Assembly (NCBI GenBank): GCA_033557465.1 | Contig: CM066039.1 | Coordinates: forward strand, 47,583,788 to 47,647,787 | Reading direction: 5' to 3' | DNA: 64,000 nt | DNA from: Ichthyophis bannanicus | Taxonomy: Eukaryota > Chordata > Amphibia > Gymnophiona > Ichthyophiidae | Shown: positions 23,201-35,200 of the stretch, piece after piece | Numbering within the stretch: position 1 is the first letter of the stretch | Layout: the number at the start of each line of letters is the position of its first letter | Made by a program: the position numbers and the translations under genes | The notes under the pieces: generated by a model | Databases searched by the model: none | What the model saw: only the letters and a program-made list of their open reading frames with translations | What the model was told of the DNA's origin: nothing

Positions 23201-26200
23201 ATGGCTTGGCCCTAGATCTATTTGGTTATCTTGATTGTTTTTGACCATCTTCTTAAAGGAAGTGGATATCTGTGATTGTATTACGTATGTTAATGCACTA
23301 ACTTTGCTTATCTTATGAAGTGGATATTCTATGGTTTTATGTATGTTAATGATTATTGTCTATGTTTCAGCAGGCATATAATGTATGATTTATTTTAGAA
23401 CTGTTATATGATTTTGCTTTGGTTTGCATTTTACGTTTTATGTATTTTGTATTTGTGATGTTTAAATATTGATATTTATTGTAACTCACCAAGAACTTTA
23501 GTGATTTGGCATGTCAAATGTCTTTAAATAAATAAATGTGGACATTTATCTATATGAAACACTTATGTTTATTTTTTTGTTTTGTTATATTGTTGTCATT
23601 ACAATTATTGCTTGTGTTTTTTGGAAGCTGATTAGAATGTAAGATATACAAATATTTTTAACAAAACATACAACTTAACACTCTCTCCTTCCTCCTTCTT
23701 TCAATATTGTTTCCCTCTATCCGTTTGATCCTCTCTTCCTAGTTTTTCTCTTCCTTCTCTTTATCTTCATTCTTGCTTTTCCCTTTGTTTTTTTTCTCTC
23801 CTCTCACATTTCTAATCTCTCTCCAGATCTCTACTGTTCTCTCTAGTTCCCATTTTTCTTCTCTCCATGTTCTATTTCAATTTCTTGTAAACCACTTTGT
23901 TGTTACTCCAAAAGGCAGAATATCACTAAAGCAAAGTAAAATCAGTATTTCTTCTCTCTTTTGATACTTACAGGGAGGATTCCTCCTGGAGCGGATGCTA
24001 GGCCCTAAAAATAATAAAATATTTAGTTTGTGTCTTGTGTCTAATACATGTGACATCATTACTAAGTGATATTTGTAACAAGTACTTGACTGCTTGTGTA
24101 CTTTACCCCGAATCCTCCTTTGCTACTGGCCGATCCTTGTGCAAGACCTATAATGCAGACAGCATGCAGAACGATGTCTCCTTTCACTTGAAGCCAACAG
24201 ACACGTTCCAAGGGGATACGTTGAGGAAATTCATGGTAGGGTTTGCCATCAACAGACACCTGGAAAAGACAAGGGAGAAAGGTGTGAAGCCCTTTCTCAA
24301 AAGAGTCAAACCCATTATCAGTGGGGTCAGCAAGGACTGTGCCACTCCCTTTGCCCTACATAGGAAGAAATTAAGTTCAGATCCAGGTGAAGGCAGTAAG
24401 GCTACAGTGGATGGGAAGTATTTTGCATGTTCTTCCTACGGATCTGCTGATTTAAAGGTCAGGGAAATGACATCTGCTGTTTCATTCTCCATTTATTTTA
24501 TTTCTGTTATTTTAGCTCACACTGAAACGATGTAGCATGTGCTGAAGCGAGAGAAATGAAACAAAAAAAAAAATCCAAATGGAGCCAATATTCAGCAATT
24601 AATGCAGCTGACGTGTTAATCATGGCGACAGGGATATTCAACAGCGTTAGTGCTCCTGAATATACCCCGGTGCCATCACTGAATGCCCCTGTGCTTGCCA
24701 GCTAGAACTGAGACGTTCCATGAATGGCGTGGAGGCGGTACCCATGGATAACTGGTGTCATGAGGTAGACAGCACTGAGCCTGGGATAATAAAGGGAAAT
24801 GGAAAAGAAGAGCTTACCTCACAGCCACATGTGCAGTTAATACATTCAGGTTGCAGAGAAGCAAAGAATGGAGGAACAAACTTTCCTCATAGCATTAGTG
24901 AGGCAGTAGAAACTCAGAGTCCTAATCATGCTCACCTGAGGAAAGAATCACGTACAACGTACAACAGTCAGGGAGATAAAACCAGGTGGGAAATTCCACA
25001 GAGGGGGAGTCAGATCCAGAAGGAGATTGAGACTCAGAGGAGGAGTCAGATCCAGAAGGGGATTGAGACTCAGGAGCAGACACAGAGAGACACGCTGTCA
25101 CGGAGATAGAGGGCAGAGTGGAAGCAAGCTGTTGAACCAGAGACTGCTGGGAGAAGCAGTGCAAGAGACTTCCAAGCCAGAGGGGTCCTCGTGCCGGGGA
25201 AGGCAACCAAGCAGGTAGAGAGCAAACGTCACACCCAGGAAAGCTCACTGAAGCCAGGAAGTGATTACAGCTCAGCTAAGCCTAATGCTTGGAACTCCCG
25301 GAGAAAGGCAGCTTACACTCCAGAGAAGAAGCCCTGGCTAACAGAGGAAGGGCTGGAAACTCTCTATACCAGAAAGAAAGATAAGTACCCTGTTTTCTAC
25401 AGAGGGAAGGAAGTGGGTCCTTTTATAAAGAGCCAAGCTTACAGTGCGTTAGAAAACCCTTATTGGAATGGGTATTGGAAAGAAACCCCAAGCACAGCTC
25501 CTCATGTCCATGTCTGCACAGAACAGTCTCCTCCCGTAGAAGCTGAGGTCTCCCAAGGGCAGGGTTGTGAAACCAGCAATACTGAAGCATGGTGCCCGTT
25601 TACAGGACCAGGTCCTGATTTAATGCAGTGGGAAAGTTCAAACCCAGAGATTGGTCCAGAACCCATGGATTGTGCTCTTTGTATTTCTGATGAAATAGAC
25701 TCTCTATGTTAAAAAGCAAGAAGAAGCATTGTTATAGTTTGAAAAGCTTTTTATTTCTTCTGTGAAGCAACAGTTTATTTTTGTTATCATTATCTACTGT
25801 ATCTGGAAGGCAATCCTTAAGGGAAGGGGAATAAAGCCTAGCTTTAATTACACTTGGACACACGACTATAGATTATTCTTATAAGAAGTAGAGCTATACC
25901 ACATACCTAGGCGGGTGCCTAAGGAAGGTATAGTCTCACACTGGACAGTGTCAATATTCAGCCCATTATCTCTAAGGTGCGAAAGTTAGGCACCTTAAAG
26001 GCTGACCTAACTTCCGATGCAAAAGCTCACCAGGCAGCGGTAGAATATCACTGCTGCTGTGTTAGCTTCGCTGCTATCCAGTTGACCTAGATATTGAATG
26101 TTGGTGGCCAGATATGGCTCCACCATTGAATATCCGTGTTTTAAGTTCACTTTACAAGGGCTAGCCATCGCCGCTGAGTATTCCCCCTCCTCCCCCATAG

Positions 26201-29200
26201 TATATGCCAGAAGCAGGGTCAGCTCCAGAGTTAGTTCAAGGTATTGGTGTTCTAAGCAAACCTTAAGCCTTATGCCATCCCCCCTCCCCCAATGCTGTCA
26301 CCCTAGGTGGACCCCGTATTTGCCTAATGGTTTGGCCAGCCTGGACAGGAGCATTGCAAATAAACTATTTTCATTGAAGGGTGGATGGAGTGAGTGTGAG
26401 TGTGAGTGATGGCCAGGGGCAGCTCAAGGCAATCTGCTGCCTGAGGCGAGGGATGAAATGGTGCCCCCTCCCCAGAGCATGGAGGGGGGTTCTTTCTCAA
26501 AACTCCAGTCAGGGATTGAACCAAACCAAAACGCTGATTAGATAATGTGGAGCAAATGCAAGATGTTCGCACACCAAGGAACTGAAAGAAAGAGCGAGAA
26601 TCACAGTAGTTTATAACTCCAAATTATATTTCATTTGTATTTTGTTGTTATAAACTGTGTTATGGTACTTGCTTTTTCTTTTTGAACATATATATTGCAT
26701 TCACAGAACCCCCTCCTCAACAATGGGTGCAGAGCAGAGGTACGATATTCACCCACAGAACTCAGTATATTAAAAAAAAAAAAATCTGATTCTGGTCTTC
26801 TCACCAACAACAAACCTTCTGCAGTACCAGGCATATTGGGAACTAATATAAAACCCTACAAAAGTCACCGTAGTTCTACAAGGCCAAATCTACCATACCA
26901 GCATAAACTTCCAAAATTCATACAACAAGGGGCCAACCCAGAAAAAGCAGCACTATAAATACTGCAGCGGGCCCTAGAACATCCATACACCTAATTGAAA
27001 AGCTGAACAAGTCAAATTATTACAGTATAGAGATTAGAATGCTGATTTTAAACCAAAGGTGTACGACAAGGCTGTATACTTTCCCCCTACCTGTTTAATT
27101 TATAGGCAGAACAAATCAGAGAAGCAGGACTGTATGAAGACAACAGAGGCATGAAGATTGGAGGAAGACTCATCAACAACCTTTGCTATACTGATGATAC
27201 CACATTATTGCCTGAAAGTGAAGATGATTTGAAACATTTGCTTCTCAAGATCAAGGAATATAGTCTTAAAATGGGCCTGCACCTTAATGTTAAGAAGACA
27301 AAGATCCTGACAACTGGCAAAATGAATAAGTTCATCGTTGATGGAGAAGAAATTGAAATAGTTGACAACTTTAACCTACTTGGATCAACTATCAATAAAG
27401 AAGCAACAAGCAATCAAGAAATTTGACAAAGCATTGTTCTTGGTAGAATGGATATGAAGGACCTAGACAAGATTCTCAAGAGCAGAGATGTCTCTCTCCA
27501 TAACAAAGATTTGACTTGTTCAAGCCATGGCATTTTCAATAGCATCATATGGCTGTGAAAGTTGGACAGTAAAAAAGATAGACAGGAAGAAAATTGATGC
27601 CTTTGAATTATGGTGCTGGCGACAAATACTGTGTATACTAGAAGAGATCAAACCTAAGCTTTCTTTAAAAGCGCCGATGATAAGACTTCGACTTTCATAC
27701 TTTGGACACATCATGCGAAGAGAGAGATCATTAGAGAAAGATATCATGCTTGGCAAGGTAGAAGGTCAATGCAAAAAAGGAAGGCCAGCAATGAGATGGA
27801 TTGATACAACAGCAGCTATGAGTGCCAGTCTGTCAACAGTGAGCCGCCTGACTGGAGATCGAACACAGTTTAGGACAACTATCCAGAGAGTCGCCATGAG
27901 TCAACACCAACTTGACGGCACTTAACAACAACAAGAACAGAGATTAGATCCCTATGTACAAATTAACAGAACACCTGGCCTTAGTCCTGCACTCAGAACA
28001 CAGACCCTCACCAAGTAGAGAATATGTGACCACAATCTAAATAAAAAATACAAAATAGGTAAACAAAAATTAAACTAAAACCCCAAGGTGTTGCATTGTT
28101 ACATGGCCTGTTACAGGATATTAATGATTCCATTCAATTAGCTTCACTATTCTAATAATATTAAATATCACACTTGCTATGAAAATGAAATATAAAATAG
28201 AAGACCTTATATCTTGAGATGTATTTCCTCGGAGGCCTGCTTCTGCCAATGCCGACAGGGAGATGAAACGCTGGTGCCTTAAATGCTAGTGTGTCAAGAC
28301 GGCTGAAGTGGCGCGTGGGGCAGCCCATCAGAGCCTATGAGTACCTACAACCCTTGGGAGGAGAAATAACGGCAATCCTGCGGGTGTAGGGCAGGGAATG
28401 CTGAGTGTTCCGCACTTCCGGGTGGGCGGGTGTTCCACGGTGCTGTCTCTTAGAGAAAACGGGCAAAGAAGAGCAGGAAAAGTTGCTAGCGTGGCAAGAG
28501 TATCGCAACACCAATTATATGGTCACTGGTGGGAGCGTAGCCAAGGAGAAATGTTTCTTTCAATCTGGTTGCCGATTACCAAGGCAGCCTTTCCCTATCC
28601 AATGGCAAATCCCAAGAGCCTTGTCAGCTTATACAGATCATGTGCCTTGTCCCACACACTCCCTCTGGAAACTTGCAACAGGAGGCCAAAGATGAGGTCC
28701 ACGCACAGCCGGACCCAATCGTTTCCCCAACACTACACTTTCTTTAATCGGGTGTGTGGTGCCAAACTTTACATTCTCCCCCAGCAGAGCCTCATTCAAG
28801 CTTTTCCTGGCTACCACCAGCTCCACAGAATGAGCAAACACGAGTCCAGAACTGCAGCATGTGCACAGGGCAGGTGAACAGAGGGGGTTCAGGAAGCACT
28901 CTGGTTGTGTTTCTTTCTGATTTTGCCACCTCTGGTCTACCACTACCTTCCTGCTGATTTTTTTCTCGTTCGGATGAGCTGCAGCGGGAAAAAGAGCAGC
29001 GGGAAGGCAGTGGCAGCCCAGAGGCAGCAAAATCAGAAATAAACACAGCTGGAGTGCCGCCCCCTAGAAACTGCTGCCTGAGGGCACCGCCTCAGTTGGC
29101 CTTATGATAGAACCGCTACTGGGGATGGTGTATTCTTTCACACTTGTTCACTTGGAATGGCCTCTGGCTCATCCTTCCCTCAGGTCTCTTCATACCATCT

Positions 29201-32200
29201 TCCCCCAATCCATCTCAACCCTTCCCCATTGTACTCACTATCCCATCACCTCCTCATCTTTGTCCTAGCTGACTACTCCTCCACTGTGAAAGCTGCCTCC
29301 TCTTCTGCTGGGGAGGGTTGGGTGCCCACCAGCCTGCTGATCAATGCAGGAGCTGCTACTGCATCTTGTGCCGACAGGGCTGGGTCCCTGTTGGGTATTT
29401 TTATTTATTTATTTAACATATTTTTTATACCACCTTTCTACCACTCAAGACAGTTTACAAAGAACTCAGTGCAACATGAGTTACATATAACATTAACAAA
29501 AACTAAGATAATAGGTAACAATAGGTAATAAAAGAAGCCAGCAGGTGGCCAAGGTGACTTAACTCATGTGTATTGTATCAGTTACAGCAGTATGAGACAG
29601 GAGAATCATAGTGGCATTGATATAATAGGTATTTGGAGGACTGGGGAGTGGGTGAGAATGGCTGGTTTCTGTTGTTATATGTTAGCGGAAGAGGTGGGTA
29701 TTCTTGATTCATAGTTTGTCAACAGGCTAAAGCTTGAGTCTGTGAAGTCGTGATTAGCGTTGCGTCCAATGGTCTTGGTGCGTGAATTGCAATATATTTA
29801 TTCTTGTTGGGGGGTCTGCCTTGTGAAATTCTAAGAATAGGGGTTTTTTTGGAAGTCTCCTACTCAATGGCTCTTAGATTAGCAGATAAAGAGTTCCAAG
29901 TGGTAGAGGGAGAATGCCCTGTTGCATCTGCTTTGCTAACTCTTGGGCTTCTGGGATGATATGTCAAGCAGAATGAGTGTACTACTACTACATGAACCCA
30001 CCATGGCTACCAAAGATTTTCTTCCGTTTTGTGCTGTGGAGGACAGGGGGCCCTATGGTCCAATTATTTTTAACATCTTTGTTAATGATATTGCAGAAGG
30101 GCTGTTGAGTAAGGTCTGCCTATCTGCGGATAATAGCAAAATCTGCAATAAAGTAGACACCCAAGAAGGAGTAGATAACATGAGGAGGGATCTAGCTAAG
30201 CTTGAAGAATGGTCAAGAAATTGGCAGCTGAGATTTAATGCTAAAAAATGCAGGGTCATGCATTTGGGCTGCAAAACACCAAGGGAGCGGTACAGTGTAG
30301 GGAGCAAAGTACTTCTGTCCATGAAAGAAAACCAGGACCTGGGCATGATTGCTTCTGATGATCTTAAAGTGGCTAAACAGGTAGAAAAGGCAACAGAGAA
30401 AGCCAGAAGGATGCTTGGGTGCATAGGGAGAGGAATAGCCAGCAGAAAAAAGGAGGTGATAGTGCCTCTGTATAAGTCTTTGGTGCGACCTCATTTGAAG
30501 TATAGTGTGCAATTCTGGAGACCGCACCTTCAAAAGGATATAAACAGGCTGGAGTCGGAACAGAGGGTGGCTACTAAAATAGTCAGTGGTCTTCATTATA
30601 AAACATCTGGGGACAGACTTAAAGATCTTACTATGTACACATTAGAGGAAAGGTGGGATAGAGGTGATATGATAGAGATGTTTAAATAGCTCCGTGGCAT
30701 AAATGCACAGGGGGAGAGACTCTTTCAATTGAAAGCAAACTCTGTTGCAAAGGGACATAGGATGAGGGTGAAGGGAGATAGATTCCGGAGTGATATGCGG
30801 AAATATTTCTTTACGGAAAGAGTAGTGGATCCGTGGAATAGTCTCCCAGTGGAGGTGGTAGAGATGAGGACAGTAACTGAATTCAAAGAAGCATGGGACA
30901 AACACAGAGGATCTCTAAAGGAAAAGAGGGGACTGTTGTAGTTGTTGATATGGAAGGACAGACTAGATAGGCCACGTGGTCTTTTTCTGCCGTCATGTTT
31001 CTTTTGTGCCAGAATCCTAAACCATTTTTGGGTGGCTGGACTTGACCTCCCTGCCCACTACCCCACTGAAACACTGACGCCAGCTCTTGTGCCCTTCTGC
31101 TCAGCTTCATTGATACACATGGGTTTGTTAGTGCAGGTGCAAATAAACCTATATGCATGGATAGATGGACAATCAGACAGACAGACGACAGCCCCTCTTT
31201 AATACATACTATTGCTTAAGCAAAATGTTCCTAAGAATCAAACTATAAACCACCACCAAAAAAAAACCACCTCGACATGCATACCTCTAGCTTGCTTTAG
31301 GACTAGGAATTCCTTGTTCTCCGTATCCCACCCAGAACCATTATCCCTTGGGAGTGGCTGGAGAATCCCATGTACCTGATAATTGTTCTGGGTGATCTGG
31401 TAAACCAGCTCAAATTGCTTTCCACTCTTGAAGGGTGTCCCCTTCTTCTTCTCCTCTTCACACCATTCATTGTTCTGGAAGCTGTTAAAGATGGTACGAT
31501 CCAGCCCATCATAGCGAGGATTGAAGTGAAAGGCAATATCGGAACCCTCATACTGTCCAGCTGCAAGATTGATAATAAATCTGTGAAAATTGGGAAGGAA
31601 GGAAAAAGTTCATATTAAAGTAAGGTGTAACTTACAACAGGTAGGGTACAGGTGCCAGAATGAAGGGTATTAATTTCTTTTTATTTATTTATTTAGGAGT
31701 ATTTGGTATACCGTATTTCAAACAATGTATGACATCAATGTGGCTTACAAATTATTTAAAATAGAGCAGAGAGCTACATCAACACTTGAGACATCAGAGA
31801 CATAACTCATTGAAGCTAAACAAAATGGAAGGGTTTGATTAGCAGAATACTTTTTCTCAATAAGACAAGTGTAAAGAGGCAGACAAAAGGAGGGGGATAT
31901 ATAAAAAACTCATTGAGCTTAAAAATATAAATAAGGAATAAAAGGAAATTAAAATTATATGGATTGTCCTATTTCCAAAAACTTTCATTCTGATAAAAAA
32001 CATCAGCACATGAACAACGGTAAAATCACGTTGAGGGCTTTTAAAAATGTTTTCATTGCTAGCTGCCAGGCTCATGATGCACGATCCCATCAGCTCTCCC
32101 TCCTGGTCTAGGGGCCCATGTGCTCAATCCAGCTCTATTCTCCTACCACCAGCTCCTGGTATAGTCTCTTAACACCTGGGCCTGGTGTGGCTACAACTTT

Positions 32201-35200
32201 CCATATCGGTCTGTTGAGTAAACATTCAGGCTTATTCTTGTCTGTCCTCATTCCATTTGTTCTCCCGGCTACTCCCCCATCTTCCCTCGTCATTCTATTC
32301 TGCGTTTGCCCAGACTGTGCTTCAGCTCATCTCCCAGCTATTCCTGTTGAAATTTTGCTTCTTACTAGTCATCTTGCTGCTCTGATTCCGATCCTTCTTT
32401 GCCAGGGCATTTTCTATTATAAGAAGGGGGCGTCAATGACTTAACTGAATTTCTAGTGTTTTGATGCTAAATTTAACTTATTTACTGACTTTCCTTTGTA
32501 TCCAGATTTAAACAGCAATCCCTTTTAAAAGACCAGAAGTCTGCATCTTCTTGTTACAAAGAAACTGTAAAAGTCTGCTAAAACAGTTCTTGCCAGTTGT
32601 ATGTAATAATTATTCTGGGGACAAAACTTCCATTTGCTTTCTAAAGTCTTTTTAATGTTATTTTCAGTAAGCCATTCTTTGCAAGACTGTTTTTTCCTTA
32701 CAGGGATAAGGTAATTCCCTGGCCAGAGAAGAGAAGGGAGAGTGGCAACATTGTTAGGAAAATTCTTCACACATCAAAGAAGCTTGTTCACTTTACCTTG
32801 TACAACTTTTTGCAAGACTGGCGCGAAAGTAAATCTGCATTCCTGGACGAAGGCCCCCAGTTATTGCAGTGACATAAGGCACCGGCTGCAATAAAGGTAG
32901 ACAGAGAGTTGGCCGACAGCACTGACATTTCTACAGAGGCACAACTAGGTGTGCTAGTATCTGGGTCAGACAAGTATTTGTGCTTCCCCCACCCCCGATC
33001 CCCCCTCCTTTCTCCCTTCTCCCCTTCCAGAGCTAAAGCTGAACTCTTTGGAACTTTTCATTTGTTGCCAGCCCAGCCAACTTGCATTTCAGTCATTACC
33101 CACCTCCCCCAAGTTTAGTGAAAGGACTCCCAAGCTATGGTCCATCGATCCTTGGGGGGTCCATGAGATCATTACAGGTTAGGGCCGGCCCATCCATTGT
33201 GCAAGAATGTTGTTCACACAGGGCCCCATGCTTCAGGGGGTCTCGCAGCAACTTCATTCTGCCCACGGTCATTTTGCAGGGCCAGCTTCAGAGGGAGCCG
33301 GAGAGGCCCGATGCCCCGGCTCACCTCTGCACAGCTGCCGGGGTGAAGAGTGACGTGTACCTTCACTCTGGCAGCTGTGTTCTCAAGAAGTGTGCTGAGT
33401 GCTGGGAAACAGGAAATGCCCTTTAACCTCTGGTGCCAGTGGGCTTCATGAGAATAAAGCTGCTGGAGTGAAGGAACACGCCGCTCTTCGCTCTGACGGC
33501 TGTGCAGAGGTGAGCCAGGGCTTTGGGCCTCCCAGACTCCCTCTGAAGATGGTCAGACAGGTGTGGGGCTCTTCAGGAGGGGAGGGGCTAAGAATTGGAA
33601 ATGGGCTGATGGGGGGCTAGGACTGGAAATGGCTGATTGGGGGGCTAGGATAGGATTGGAATGGACTGATGGGGGAGATGAGAGAATGAGACTAGAAGGG
33701 AGCGGATGCTGGGTGGTGCTGGAACTAGAAGGGGATGGGGCTAAGGGAGTAAGGATGAAGAGGGGAAAAGATATTTTGTGTGGGAGGGAAGAAAAATCTA
33801 CAATTGGCTGGGTATTGGGAGAGTAAGTGAAGACTGAGGACGGAAGGGTGAAATTTGAGTGGATGAAAAAGGAAGAAAGAAATGGAGGAAAGAGTAAAAG
33901 GGGAAGATCAGTATGTTAAAGCAGATGTAGAGAGAGAATGGAAAAAAAAACTGGAAGAGAGAAGAAAGGACAAATGGACAGCTAGCAGAAGACACGAAGA
34001 AACCAGAAGAAAGTGCAATTGCAACTGAAAAATAAAATTCACAAACAAAAAGCAGAAAAATACTTTATTTTGAATTTATTAACTGGACTATGTCAGCTCT
34101 GGGAAACGTGCATCGTTAACGTTTTGCGTTTTGTTTAGTACAAAAGGAAATTTATAGTTTTATTTCTTCAGTGTTGTTGTACATTCCAAGTTTGGCCTTT
34201 GGGGTTCCCAGTTTAATTATTGTCTTCCTATTTTTAAATTGTGATTCCTTGTTCTTTGTGTGGTGACGGTCTATGTTCTGCATGTGGAGGAGTGGAGGGG
34301 AGGAGTGGCCTAGTGGTTGGGGCAAGGTACTTCAGACCGGAAGGTCAGGGGCTCAAATCCCACTAGAGGACAGCAACCTTGGGCCGGAAGGACTGGGGTT
34401 TCTAGTCCCACAGGTGCTCCTTGTGGTCTTGGGCAAGCCACTTAACCCTCCATAACCCATGTTCCCTGTAAAATAGTTATCTCCAAGTTATAATGCCCTG
34501 TTCAATGTAATTTCAGTTTGTTCAATGTAAACTGCACTGATGCAGAATAGCGCGGTATATAAGAGAATGTAAATAAATAAAATGTGTAACCAAGCTAAGG
34601 TATTCTGTTCATGTAGTTTCTGTTTTACAGTGCCACTTGTTCACTTTCCCCAGTAGGAGATGTATTGGTTTAATATTTGCAGTATTGCCTTTTGATATGT
34701 AGGGTTTGGTGCTTTGTGAGTCCTGGTAGTTCTGTTATGATATGGCGGGATTGCTATGGGTTCTAAATGGGCAGGGTTTATAGTACTTCCTAATGTGCCT
34801 GACGGTCGGCACTGGAGTATAATAATGCAGAAATCTGGTAGTCTTTCTTTATCCAGACATTCATTAAGAGGCATATTTACTAAAAGCGCACATTAACATT
34901 ATGCAAATATTTATGCAAATGAGGCCCTGCAGTGAGTCTTTGCATATTGTCCTGCACCCCCCTTGTGCTGCCTCTGATTACAGATTGCACATAGAAACTG
35001 AGACAAAGAAAAAAAGAGAGGCTGATGGGGACTGGCTATGAGAAGGACAGAGATTGTTAGGAGCTGGCTAGCAGGAGAGAGAGAGAGAAAAAGACTGAGA
35101 CTTGTGGGGAGTGGCTGGATGGGGGAGAGGGGGAGAGAGAGAGAGAGAGAGAGAGAGACTTGTGGAGACAGGAAGAGGAAGGGAAATAAAGAGGGCTAGT

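Larger units (their letters stand above)
33179..34976 (+). mobile_element. hAT-type transposon, copy 3, in intron 1 of gene B
   Basis: It is the most diverged copy. The left end TTAGGGCCGGCCC and right end GTGCTGCCTCTG correspond to CAGGGCCGGCCC and GGGCTGCCCCTG of copy 4. The flanks ATTACAGG (33171-33178) and ATTACAGA (34977-34984) are a 7-of-8 target duplication. A worn palindrome (33280-33552), a short minisatellite remnant (33570-33730), a later SINE (34287-34581) and the small ORF (34641-34874, minus) lie inside. Confidence 0.8.

Noticed and set aside
28398..28877. 159-codon plus frame
   Set aside because: It lies within a candidate hAT element and overlaps frames in other phases; no domain was recognised.
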